64,000 nt of DNA from NCBI GenBank assembly GCA_023408815.1, contig JAEYJO010000049.1:16965-80964 (forward strand), in the 5' to 3' direction. Source of the DNA: Bacillota bacterium. GTDB lineage: Bacteria > Bacillota > Clostridia > Lachnospirales > Lachnospiraceae. Shown one piece after another: positions 36,681 through 45,890 of the stretch. A program made the translations under genes and the position numbers. The notes beneath the pieces were generated by a model. The model was given only the letters and a program-made list of their open reading frames with translations, had not been told where the DNA came from and did no database searches. How positions within the stretch are numbered: position 1 is the first letter of the stretch; every line of letters starts with the position of its first letter.

Positions 36681-39600
36681 ATGACAAAGATTTCCGTCTG
36701 TATTATTGCGAAAAACGAAGAGAAAACAATTGAGAGGTGTTTGGCGTCTTTGCTGCCTTATCAATTTGAGATCATTGTGGTAGATACCGGATCTACGGAT
36801 AGAACGAAGGAAATAGCGAGTAAGTTTACCGACCGGATCTATGATTTTTCGTGGTGTGATGATTTTAGTGCGGCGAGAAATTTTTCGGTAGATAAGGCGG
36901 ACAATGATTGGGTATTCTGTATAGATAGTGACGAATATTTAACAAATTACGATACAGGGTTAATCTGCTCTCTGTTATTAGATCATGAATTATCGCTTGG
37001 TTATATTATACAGAGAAATGCAATGCGCGTAGAGTCGGAGCAAGGCGTTTCTTTTATTAACGGACCGGTAGCGCGAGTATTTAATAGAAAGTATTATCGA
37101 TTCTCGGGAGCGATTCATGAGCAGCTAGTGCCAATAGACCCTAAGGCTGCAGGGGTGAGATTTGATACCGGGATAGTAGTGCTGCATTCGGGCTATGATT
37201 TGCAAGATGACATGATGAATCAAAAACAATGGCGCAATATTACACTTTTGAAGAAGAATTTGGATTCCTGTTCTCTCGTGGAAAAGCCATATTATTATTT
37301 TCAGCTGGGAAAGTCATATTCTTCGTTGAAGACTGACTCTGCGGAGCAGATGAAAGAATATAAGCAAAAAGCATATGAATATTATAAAGAGGCGCTTAGT
37401 TATTCCATCGACCCGGAAGAAATTTATTATAAGATGCTGATTGTTAAATATGGTTATGCACTTTATGACAAGAAGCGATCGGGAGAAGCGATTTCTTATC
37501 TTGAGTGTTGTAACAGTATTCTTTTCAAGAATGCTGATTTCGTGTTCTTATTAGGTGTTTTGTATAGCAGTGTCGGCCGTTATGAAGAATCGATAGAAGC
37601 GTTTCGAAAAGCCTTATCTTTAGAAGAGGCCTATACAGAGGGGACGAATGGATATCTTTGTCACTATAATTTGGGAAAGATTTTTGAAAGATTCGGCAAT
37701 TGGGGAGAGGCATCGGATTCTTATTTCCGGTGTAAAGACTATTATGATGCAGCGAAACGTTTCGAGGAGATGATACACAAAAAAGAGCAGCAGCTTTCCT
37801 TTTCTATTGTAATAATCGGAAGAAATGAAGAGAAGCATATCGATGAATGCTTGTCACGCCTTGTGCTGCTGAACGGGGAGATCATATTTGTAGATACGGG
37901 CTCCGAGGATAGCACCGTCCGTATAGCCTCCAGATTCACAAAGAATATTTATGCTTTTGAGTGGAGCAATGATTTCAGTGCGGCGCGAAACTTTGCGATC
38001 AGTAAAGCTAGTAATGATATTATCTTGTCTGTGGATTGTGATGAATATTTGGATGTTTCCGACTGGAAGAAAGAAACATTATTTGATCTGATATTAGAGT
38101 TTAATGCTTCTCAAATAGGAATGGTTCAAGTGTGTAATCCCTATAGAGAAGGCGGAGAGGGAATGTCTATTGCAACTGAAAGGGTCGGACGCTTATTTAA
38201 CCGTAGATATATACATTATGAAGGAAGTATACACGAACAGCTGGAGTCCATTTCCGGCGCCGGTTTAACATTTATATCTATTCCCCTTCGCTTCTATCAT
38301 GCAGGATATGAAAGCAGCACGATCCGAAGACAAAAGGCGATGCGGAATATTCCGCTGCTAGAAGAAGCATTGAGGAAAGACCCTTCCAATCCATATTTAT
38401 TTTTCCAGTTGGGACAGACTTATTTTGGAATGGATGATTATGAAAATGCATTGCTTTATTTTGAAAAAGGCCTGGGATTCGATGTAAATGAACGGGAAGA
38501 TTATGTTCAGACGATGGTGGAGTCCTACGGATATTGCCTGTTAAATTTGCGAAGATATGAGGAAGCAATGCAGCTGGAAGGTATCTATGATACCTTTTGC
38601 AAGCGCGCGGATTTTGTTTTCCTGATGGGGCTTATTTATATGAATAACGCCCTCTTTGCGGAAGCGGTCGAACAGTTTCAGAAGGCAACAGCGATTGTAG
38701 AATACGTGGTAGATGGAGTAAACAGCTATAAAGCTAATTATAATATAGGTGTTATCTTAGAATGTATGAAAGAAACAGAAGCAGCGGTTGGCAGTTATAA
38801 AAGATGCGGGAACTATCCGCCGGCAATGGAACGAATCGCATATCTTGAGAAGATATCGCAAGATGTGCCTCAGCCTATTTTAATTTATAAAACAGACGAT
38901 ACTTGTTATAACATTTTGAATATGTTTGCGGAGCAGTTAGCGAACGCTTTGTCTGCGTACGGACAAACGGTAGAAATATTCGATGTACAAAAGGAGGGTA
39001 ATTCTGCACTAACGCAATTTGCGGGAAGAAAATTTAAAGCGATTATCGGAATTCAGACTTACGTATTTTCGATTATGATGCAGGATAATGTGACCAATCT
39101 GCATGATTTAATAGAAGGACCGAAATACAATATGATTTTAGATCATCCGGCATGGCTGAAGGAGCATTTTGCAAATGCGCCGAAGAATTATCATTTACTG
39201 ATTCACGATAGAAATTACCTATCCTTCGCCGATCGATATTTTAAAAATATAGGGAAGAATTATCACTTTTTTCCTGCGGGAATACAAGCGGACAATATTA
39301 ATGATGATGAAAAGAAATATGATATTTCTTTTGTCGGTACTTATCGTGATTACAGAGAACGTCTGAATATTATCAGAACCTATGGACGCAAACAAAGATA
39401 TTTAATAAACCGTTATATGATAAAAATGAAACACTCCCCGAATATGCCGGCGGAAGGAGCTTTCCTGCAGGTGCTGGATGATTATGGCTTAAAGGTAAGT
39501 GATGCGGACTTCTTGGATCTCTTTTATGAGTCAAGACAGGCATATTTTGCCGTCATGTGCTATTATAGAGAGAAAGTGATTTCTGCCTTATTAGATAATG

Positions 39601-40034
39601 GAATACAGATTCATGTGTTCGGTGAAAGCTGGAAAGATGCGACTTTCTCTAATCACACAAATCTTGTCTCTCATTCGAGCCTCACTCCGGAAGAGAGCCT
39701 TGGGGTGATGAAGGCATCGAAAATCTCACTTAATATTATGTCATGGCATAAGGATGGATTTACAGAGCGGATTGCAAATGCGATGCTTGCATCTTCGGTT
39801 GTTTTATCCGATAGAAGTACATATTTATCCGAAGAGTTTAAAGAAGGAGAAGAGATAGTCCTTTTTGATTTGGAACAGCTTGCTGAGCTTCCGGAACTTG
39901 TACGGCTTTTGCTGAAAGATGGCGGAAGGCTGAGACGAATTGCGCAAGCGGGATATGAAAAAGCCGTACAAAAGCATTTGTGGATACATAGGGGAGAAAA
40001 TCTACTCAATATCATAGAGGAAAATGAGCCATAG
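36681..40034 (+). CDS. Giant three-module protein: GT2-TPR-GT2-TPR-GT-B
   Basis: 1117 residues. Module 1 is a GT2 domain (ISVCIIAKNEEKTIERCLAS; VDTGSTD; DSDEYL near 81-87). A helical TPR-like part follows to about 370. Module 2 is a second GT2 (FSIVIIGRNEEKHIDEC; DTGSEDS; DCDEYLD near 450), similar to module 1, then another TPR-like part. Module 3, from about 730, is a DUF3880/CgeB-type GT-B (FKAIIGIQTYVFSIMM; ERIANAMLASSVVLSDRSTY). Modules 1 and 2 arose by internal duplication. TPR segments are used by protein O-GlcNAc-type enzymes to hold an acceptor, so it may bind flagellin directly; that is an inference. No membrane segments are seen. Confidence 0.85.
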   Translation: MTKISVCIIAKNEEKTIERCLASLLPYQFEIIVVDTGSTDRTKEIASKFTDRIYDFSWCDDFSAARNFSVDKADNDWVFCIDSDEYLTNYDTGLICSLLLDHELSLGYIIQRNAMRVESEQGVSFINGPVARVFNRKYYRFSGAIHEQLVPIDPKAAGVRFDTGIVVLHSGYDLQDDMMNQKQWRNITLLKKNLDSCSLVEKPYYYFQLGKSYSSLKTDSAEQMKEYKQKAYEYYKEALSYSIDPEEIYYKMLIVKYGYALYDKKRSGEAISYLECCNSILFKNADFVFLLGVLYSSVGRYEESIEAFRKALSLEEAYTEGTNGYLCHYNLGKIFERFGNWGEASDSYFRCKDYYDAAKRFEEMIHKKEQQLSFSIVIIGRNEEKHIDECLSRLVLLNGEIIFVDTGSEDSTVRIASRFTKNIYAFEWSNDFSAARNFAISKASNDIILSVDCDEYLDVSDWKKETLFDLILEFNASQIGMVQVCNPYREGGEGMSIATERVGRLFNRRYIHYEGSIHEQLESISGAGLTFISIPLRFYHAGYESSTIRRQKAMRNIPLLEEALRKDPSNPYLFFQLGQTYFGMDDYENALLYFEKGLGFDVNEREDYVQTMVESYGYCLLNLRRYEEAMQLEGIYDTFCKRADFVFLMGLIYMNNALFAEAVEQFQKATAIVEYVVDGVNSYKANYNIGVILECMKETEAAVGSYKRCGNYPPAMERIAYLEKISQDVPQPILIYKTDDTCYNILNMFAEQLANALSAYGQTVEIFDVQKEGNSALTQFAGRKFKAIIGIQTYVFSIMMQDNVTNLHDLIEGPKYNMILDHPAWLKEHFANAPKNYHLLIHDRNYLSFADRYFKNIGKNYHFFPAGIQADNINDDEKKYDISFVGTYRDYRERLNIIRTYGRKQRYLINRYMIKMKHSPNMPAEGAFLQVLDDYGLKVSDADFLDLFYESRQAYFAVMCYYREKVISALLDNGIQIHVFGESWKDATFSNHTNLVSHSSLTPEESLGVMKASKISLNIMSWHKDGFTERIANAMLASSVVLSDRSTYLSEEFKEGEEIVLFDLEQLAELPELVRLLLKDGGRLRRIAQAGYEKAVQKHLWIHRGENLLNIIEENEP

Positions 40035-40058
40035 GATAAGAGGGACGGGAGATAATAT

Positions 40059-41132
40059 ATGTTAAAAATATTGCTGATAGAAAGCGATCATTTGATGGAA
40101 GAATATATAAAAGGTCAATTAGAAGCAAATGATTGCAATGTGGAGATTTATCCATGGATTTCGCATAGAGAGAATCGGGAAAATAAGGGATTGCAGGAGA
40201 GATTGGAAGAAAGACTGGAAAAAGGTATTTACCACTTTGTATTTTCTATTGATTACGATCCATCTATTTCTTTAGCATGCAGCGCCTATGGGACGAAATA
40301 CGCATCATGGATTTATGACAATACAGCATTTGCTAATAATGTTAAGAATCTGGGAGATTATATCAACTATGCTTTTTTGAGCGATTATTCATTGTATCAG
40401 CAATTGGCGAATCAGGGATGCCGGAGTGTATACTATCTTCCGCTGGAGGTGCCAAATAGTATTGATAATTATGGACAATATATAAAGTTCATGAAAACGG
40501 TGCTGTTTAAAGAAGGAGAATTGGAAATCTTTGAAACAATATTACAATTGGAAATGGTAAGAAAAAGTAACGGCAATCGATGCTGGATTCGGGAGATGAA
40601 TGCTTGCGCTCATGATTTTGATCAGGTAAAGGAGAATACAGCGGATGATATCTACGAGTTAATGCGAGGAGAAGAGAAGCTGGTGTATCGATTGAAGGTG
40701 CAGCTGATAAATTATTTGAATGCGTTACTCAAAGTGAAATATACAAATATTCTTTCGGAGATTATGGTTTGGTATAGGCGGCAATTTACAGGTGAATTAC
40801 GAACGTTTTGCTGGGAGTTTAATTGTCTGCTTATTTTCCTAAATATTTCTCTCGAAGAAATGCATGCGACAGGAGAATTGGAATGTCCGGGTATCTTGCA
40901 ATACGATGGGATAGGAGATATGTGCCACGTATATTTGCAAACCGTTTTTTACCTTCGAAGAATGGAATATGAGATAGAAACGGGGAATGAAGAGGAGATT
41001 CTTTCTTATTTCAATCAAAGAAAATTAACGGAAATCGCCCTAGAGCATATTATACGCGAGGGCCGGATATATGATAAAGAAAAAGTGAGAAATCGATTGC
41101 TGGAGTTAAAGAGGAGATATCAGAATGAATGA
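40059..41132 (+). CDS. DUF3880-like N-terminal protein without transferase half
   Basis: 357 residues. The first about 140 residues (LKILLIESDHLMEEYIKGQL; FVFSIDYDPSISLACSAYG; YASWIYDNTAF; YYLPLEVP) match the N-terminal domains of the two CgeB-type transferases upstream. The GT-B donor half is then missing and replaced by about 215 helical residues that I do not recognise. It is therefore probably not an active transferase on its own, and may be an acceptor-binding or scaffold partner. The last 8 bases overlap the next gene. Ribosome site GGGAG. Confidence 0.7.
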   Translation: MLKILLIESDHLMEEYIKGQLEANDCNVEIYPWISHRENRENKGLQERLEERLEKGIYHFVFSIDYDPSISLACSAYGTKYASWIYDNTAFANNVKNLGDYINYAFLSDYSLYQQLANQGCRSVYYLPLEVPNSIDNYGQYIKFMKTVLFKEGELEIFETILQLEMVRKSNGNRCWIREMNACAHDFDQVKENTADDIYELMRGEEKLVYRLKVQLINYLNALLKVKYTNILSEIMVWYRRQFTGELRTFCWEFNCLLIFLNISLEEMHATGELECPGILQYDGIGDMCHVYLQTVFYLRRMEYEIETGNEEEILSYFNQRKLTEIALEHIIREGRIYDKEKVRNRLLELKRRYQNE

Positions 41133-42684
41133 AAAGAAAATCTGCTTTATAATTTGTACTAACGATGATTTCTTCTTTTCTGAGTGTATAAAATATATTC
41201 AGCGGTTGGAAGTGCCGGAAGGTATAGAAATTGACTTGATGGAAATACGGGATGCGATATCTATGACTGCCGGATACAATGAAGGGATGCGAAGCAGTGA
41301 TGCTAAATATAAGGTATATATGCATCAGGATGTATTTATACGAAATAAATATTTTATCTGCGATATATTGGATCTCTTTGCAAAGAATGAAGGAATTGGC
41401 TTGATTGGATTAGTAGGGAGTCCTGTTCTTCCGGCTAATGGCGTTATGTGGCATGGAAAACGAATCTTTGGAGATGAGGAGATATCTTCTGGTGGATGCC
41501 GAAACTGTGTAAAAGAAAATGGTTATTGGGAAGTAGAAGCGGTGGATGGACTTCTTATGGCTACACAATATGATGTACCTTGGAGAGAGGATTTATTCGA
41601 TGGATGGGACTTTTATGATATATCCCAATGTTATGAAATGCAAAGAGCAGGATACATGACCGTAGTTCCGGCACAGAAGGAGCCGTGGTTTATCCATGAT
41701 GACAAGGAAGTTACTAATTTGTGGAATCATAATAAGTACAGACAGAAGTTTTTAATAGAATATGGCGATGAAATGCGCGCGAAGCATATATGCGGCAAGG
41801 AGAAGGAAATAAACGACAGTGAGAAGCCTCTGGTTAGTGTGATCATTCCAACGTATAATCGAAAAGGAACAATTAAAAGAGCCATAGACAGCGTATTGAA
41901 TCAGACGTATAAGAATATCGAATTAATTATAGTTGATGATTGTTCAACAGATGGAACACAAGAGTATCTAATGCGGGAATACGAAAAGATACAAAATATC
42001 GTATATGTAGTCAATGATGTGAATTTGGGAGGGAATGAAGCAAGAAATATAGGGGTAACTTATTCTATGGGGGAATATATCGCTTTTCAAGATTCCGATG
42101 ATGAATGGATGCTGGATAAAGTAGAGAAACAAATGAATCTTATGCTGAAAGAAAAAACAGGAATGGTGTATTCCCGGTTTTTAATTCATTGCAAAGATGG
42201 GACGAAAAAAAGCTTTCCGCCTAATGCGTTGGAGAGAAAAGATATAACTGGGGATATGTTTAGAATGTTGCTGCTTAATCCTCTTATTGGAACACCTACG
42301 ATGCTTATGAAAAAAAACTGTTTTGAAAACATCGGTGGATTTAATAAAAAATTATCATGTCTGCAGGATTATGAGTTTTCTATTCGCTTTTCCAGGCAAT
42401 ACAATATTTCGCTGTATGATGAAGTGCTGGTAAATGCTTATGAAACAGAGGGAAGTGTAGGAAAACAAAACGACGAAAAGATCAGAACCTTGTGTTACAT
42501 AATGAAAGAATTCCGGGAGGACTATAAAGTTCTGGGATTAAGAGAATATAGGATGAGTAGTGTATATAAGGAAGCAGAATTATACGGAAACGTTCATGTT
42601 CTTGAAGAGAGCGTAGAGATATTAAAGGAAGATCCGGTATATTATGATACGTATTCATTTTTAGCAGGGAATACCGGGGTATAG
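41125..42684 (+). CDS. Two-domain glycosyltransferase family 2 protein
   Basis: 519 residues. The N-terminal about 225 residues resemble the StrF-like GT-A domain (KICFIICTNDDFFFSECIKY; YMHQDVFI; GLIGLVG). A classical GT2 follows from about 234 (PLVSVIIPTYNRKGTIKRAI; IIVDDCSTDGT; FQDSDDEWM, the DxD-type site). It should add one or two sugars to the island's glycan. Overlaps the preceding gene by 8 bases, hence the same operon. Confidence 0.85.
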   Translation: MNEKKICFIICTNDDFFFSECIKYIQRLEVPEGIEIDLMEIRDAISMTAGYNEGMRSSDAKYKVYMHQDVFIRNKYFICDILDLFAKNEGIGLIGLVGSPVLPANGVMWHGKRIFGDEEISSGGCRNCVKENGYWEVEAVDGLLMATQYDVPWREDLFDGWDFYDISQCYEMQRAGYMTVVPAQKEPWFIHDDKEVTNLWNHNKYRQKFLIEYGDEMRAKHICGKEKEINDSEKPLVSVIIPTYNRKGTIKRAIDSVLNQTYKNIELIIVDDCSTDGTQEYLMREYEKIQNIVYVVNDVNLGGNEARNIGVTYSMGEYIAFQDSDDEWMLDKVEKQMNLMLKEKTGMVYSRFLIHCKDGTKKSFPPNALERKDITGDMFRMLLLNPLIGTPTMLMKKNCFENIGGFNKKLSCLQDYEFSIRFSRQYNISLYDEVLVNAYETEGSVGKQNDEKIRTLCYIMKEFREDYKVLGLREYRMSSVYKEAELYGNVHVLEESVEILKEDPVYYDTYSFLAGNTGV

Positions 42685-42695
42685 AAAGGGGCATT

Positions 42696-44510
42696 ATGCA
42701 AGGACTTATTTTAGCGGCAGGCATGGGAAAGCGCCTGAAAGATCTGACTCAGGGGAATACGAAGTGTATGGTCAGGGTCAATGGTGTTACCATGATTGAA
42801 AGGGTACTTGGACAGCTTGAAAAACTACATCTTTCACGAATTGTGATTGTAGTTGGTTACGAAGGAGAGAAGCTGATCGACTATATTAGCACTTTAGGGA
42901 TTCAGACTCCGATTTGCCATGTAAACAACCCGATTTACGACAAGACAAACAATATCTATTCATTGGCGTTAGCAAAGGACTATCTTTTGAAAGAGGATAC
43001 GTTGCTTCTGGAGTCTGACCTGATTTTTGAGGACAGTGTCCTGCAGGTATTATTGGATGACCCAAGAGAAACTTTGGCTTTGGTCGATAAGTATGAGAGT
43101 TGGATGGACGGAACATGCGTCAAAATAGGTGAGGATGATACCATAGAGGCATTTGTTCCGGGAAAGAAATTTGTATTTGAAGATATTCCACAATATTATA
43201 AGACTGTAAATATATACAAGTTTAGCCAACATTTTTCTGAGACTCACTATGTGCCTTTCCTAGAGGCTTATACGAAAGCCTTGGGCGATAATGAATATTA
43301 CGAACAGGTTCTTAGAGTCATTACAATGCTGGATGACCCGGAAATTAAAGCAAAGAAGCTGAATGGGCAACTTTGGTATGAGATCGATGATATTCAGGAC
43401 CTGGATATAGCGTCTTCGATGTTTGCGCCGGATGCGGATGAGAAGGTGGCGAATATCCAGGCCCGGTACGGCGGCTATTGGAGATATCCGCACTTATTGG
43501 ATTTTTGTTACCTAGTGAATCCATATTTTCCACCGCAGAAGCTGATGAATGAGATGAAGGCGAGCTTTGAGACATTTTTGACACAGTATCCATCCGGAAT
43601 GGAGGTAAATAGCCTGTTAGCGGCTAAGAATTTTGGAATTCATCAGGAGCATGTGCTGGTCGGAAATGGAGCGTCAGAGCTTATTAAATGCCTGATGGAG
43701 AGGATTGCCGGAAAAGTCGGTTTTGTAAGGCCGACCTTTGAGGAATACTCGAGCCGCTATAACGAAAGCGATAGTGTGGTGTTTACTCCGTCAAATGAGA
43801 ACTTCTCCTACACGGCAAGTGACTTGATGGAATACTTTAAAGACAGGGAGATCGGAGCACTTGTGCTGATCAATCCAGATAATCCGAGCGGAAACTATAT
43901 TCCGAAAGCGGATGTTATCCGGCTGACAGAGTGGTGCGAAGAAGAGAATATTCAAATCATCGTAGATGAGTCCTTCGTTGATTTTTCGGATGAAGAAGAC
44001 AGCACACTAATTCATGAGGAAATCATAGGCGATCACAAGAACTTGGTAATTATAAAATCGATTTCTAAGTCCTATGGTGTTCCGGGTATCCGCCTTGGTA
44101 TTTTAGTGTCTGCGGATGAAACTATGATTGCTTCTATGAAAAAAGAGGTCGCAATCTGGAACATTAATTCCTTTGGTGAGTTCTATATGCAGATTGCGGA
44201 GAAATATAAAAATGATTATAGTGCCGGTTTGGCTAAATTCAAAAAGGAACGGGAGAGGTTTATTGAGAAGTTAAATAGGATTACTGTGTTGAGAGTTGTT
44301 CCTTCACAGGCAAACTATGTAATGGTTGAGATAACGGGCGGAATGACTGCGAAGGAACTTACGAAGGTTTTACTGCTCAAATATAACCTGTTTATTAAGG
44401 ACTTATCAAGGAAGGTAGTGCTGGATGACAGGCAGTTCATCAGACTGGCAATTCGGAATGAAGAAGATAACAATAAACTGGTAAAGGCACTTAAGGAAGT
44501 GTTGGAATAA
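42696..44510 (+). CDS. Nucleotidyltransferase-aminotransferase fusion (LicC + HisC/CobD-like)
   Basis: 604 residues. Residues 1 to about 250 are a LicC-type nucleotidyltransferase (GLILAAGMGKRLKDLTQGNT; LLESDLIFED). Residues from about 258 are a class I/II PLP-dependent enzyme (LINPDNPSGNYIP; IIVDESFVDF; SISKSYGVPGIRLG with PLP lysine K458). Both halves appear intact. A fusion couples making of an amino alcohol phosphate (by transamination or decarboxylation) with its activation to a CDP form. Relatives of the second half include histidinol-phosphate aminotransferase and threonine-phosphate decarboxylase. A CDP-ethanolamine- or CDP-serinol-like product for a LicD transferase is a fitting but unproven role. 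Related fusions occur in phosphonate pathways. Confidence 0.83.
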   Translation: MQGLILAAGMGKRLKDLTQGNTKCMVRVNGVTMIERVLGQLEKLHLSRIVIVVGYEGEKLIDYISTLGIQTPICHVNNPIYDKTNNIYSLALAKDYLLKEDTLLLESDLIFEDSVLQVLLDDPRETLALVDKYESWMDGTCVKIGEDDTIEAFVPGKKFVFEDIPQYYKTVNIYKFSQHFSETHYVPFLEAYTKALGDNEYYEQVLRVITMLDDPEIKAKKLNGQLWYEIDDIQDLDIASSMFAPDADEKVANIQARYGGYWRYPHLLDFCYLVNPYFPPQKLMNEMKASFETFLTQYPSGMEVNSLLAAKNFGIHQEHVLVGNGASELIKCLMERIAGKVGFVRPTFEEYSSRYNESDSVVFTPSNENFSYTASDLMEYFKDREIGALVLINPDNPSGNYIPKADVIRLTEWCEEENIQIIVDESFVDFSDEEDSTLIHEEIIGDHKNLVIIKSISKSYGVPGIRLGILVSADETMIASMKKEVAIWNINSFGEFYMQIAEKYKNDYSAGLAKFKKERERFIEKLNRITVLRVVPSQANYVMVEITGGMTAKELTKVLLLKYNLFIKDLSRKVVLDDRQFIRLAIRNEEDNNKLVKALKEVLE

Positions 44511-44550
44511 TGTGTCTGATACAACATAGTCAGAGGGGAAAGGGTAAATT

Positions 44551-44720
44551 ATGAAGGTACTGTCGTTTGATGAAATAATCAGATATCCGGAAAGAAAGCC
44601 TGACCTGGATAACAGTTTCCGATGTGATAAGTGGAACAAAGATCGGCAGGGAAAATAATAAGGAAAGGATTCCAGCCTATAACATTGGCTTTGCGCGATA
44701 TTTATTTTGCGGGCAAAGGT
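44551..44720 (+). pseudogene. Ornithine cyclodeaminase-family gene remnant with large deletion
   Basis: A good ribosome region and ATG 44551 start a 35-codon frame, KVLSFDEIIRYPERKPDLDN, which resembles pieces of the N-terminal half of ornithine cyclodeaminase/mu-crystallin proteins. From 44621 another frame reads KIGRENNKERIPAYNIG, then a third frame LRDIYFAGK. These match the C-terminal segment VLGRENNRERILAYNIGIAI of the longer gene piece at 45880-46554. So this is the start and the end of such a gene with most of the middle deleted and frames broken. Confidence 0.65.
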
Positions 44721-44813
44721 TTACGGACTTGTAAGGAATGGCTGTGCAGAAACACCCTTGAAGGCGCTTGCAGAAAAGTTCTGAGTGTACAATGTTCAGA
44801 GCCGGTAAAAAAT

Positions 44814-45890
44814 ATGAAGATTACAGTAGTTGGAGGTGGAAATATTGGGACCATGATGGCGGCGGAAGCGGCTTGCAAAGGTCATGAAGTCACAGTATAC
44901 ACATCGACTCCGGAACGTTGGCAGAAAGAAATATCGGTGTATAATGCGGAGGATAAGCTGCTTCTGACAGGGACACTTTCGCGAGTAACAGATTCTATGG
45001 AAATGGCTGTGAAAGACGCGGATTACATCTGGGTAGTGATGCCGGCGCAGTTGTTCACAGGACTGGCAAGTAAGATGCTGCCCTATGTACATAAGGGACA
45101 GAAGATTGGCTTTGTGCCGGGAAGTGGCGGTGCCGAGTTCGCATTTCGTGAGATCGCCGCAAAAGGATGCACATTATTTGGCCTTCAGCGTGTACATAGT
45201 ATTGCCAGATTAAAAGAGTACGGTAAAGCGACTTACCAGCTTGGAAGAAAGTCATCTCTGCAGATTGGAGCAATACCGGCATCTGAAACTGCTGGTATAT
45301 GTAAGATGATGGAGAATATTTTTGATATGCAATGTGATGGACTGAATAATTATCTGTCTGTCACCCTGACGCCTTCTAATCCTATTCTGCACACGGCAAG
45401 ACTGTATTCCATGTTTCAAGATTATAAGCAAGGGGATGTTTATCCGAGAAATTTCTTGTTTTATGAAGAGTGGATGGATTATTCCTCGGAGGTGTTGATT
45501 GCCTGTGACCGGGAACTTCAAGAGCTTTGTAAAGCAATACCCTTGGAGTTGGGTTCTGTAATGTCCTTAAGGGACTATTATGAGAGCCGGACGGCCAATG
45601 CCATGACAAAGAAAATCAGGGGCATTAAGGCATTTAAAGGGCTTACTTCGCCGATGAAGGAAGCAGAGGGTGGGTGGGTTCCTGACTGGCATTCCAGATA
45701 CTTTACGGCAGATTTCGCATTTGGATTAAAGATTATCAAAGATATTGCCGAAATGTTTGGCGTTGCTACTCCGAATATTGATATGATTTGGAAGTGGTAT
45801 GAAAGAACTGCAATGGAAGATGACGTACAAGTATTCCATACAGAGCTCACGGCAGACGAATTTGTGAAAATGTATAGATGTGGATGGTAA
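44814..45890 (+). CDS. Opine dehydrogenase family protein (NAD/NADP octopine/nopaline type)
   Basis: 358 residues. N-terminal Rossmann fold KITVVGGGNIGTMMAAEAAC, and a C-terminal helical opine-dehydrogenase domain (TPSNPILHTARLYSM; WYERTA). Enzymes of the family reductively join an amino acid to a 2-oxo acid. The start is set to ATG 44814 by homology; the same frame continues upstream into the gene remnant but that part is unrelated. No clear ribosome site was seen. Its last residues (RCGW) come from fused cyclodeaminase sequence, pointing to a deletion at its 3' end. Role in the glycan island unknown. Confidence 0.8.
   Translation: MKITVVGGGNIGTMMAAEAACKGHEVTVYTSTPERWQKEISVYNAEDKLLLTGTLSRVTDSMEMAVKDADYIWVVMPAQLFTGLASKMLPYVHKGQKIGFVPGSGGAEFAFREIAAKGCTLFGLQRVHSIARLKEYGKATYQLGRKSSLQIGAIPASETAGICKMMENIFDMQCDGLNNYLSVTLTPSNPILHTARLYSMFQDYKQGDVYPRNFLFYEEWMDYSSEVLIACDRELQELCKAIPLELGSVMSLRDYYESRTANAMTKKIRGIKAFKGLTSPMKEAEGGWVPDWHSRYFTADFAFGLKIIKDIAEMFGVATPNIDMIWKWYERTAMEDDVQVFHTELTADEFVKMYRCGW

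Noticed and set aside
44631..44813. N-terminal extension of the opine dehydrogenase
   Set aside because: It contains a cyclodeaminase C-terminal fragment (LRDIYFAGK) and lies before the Rossmann start at 44814.
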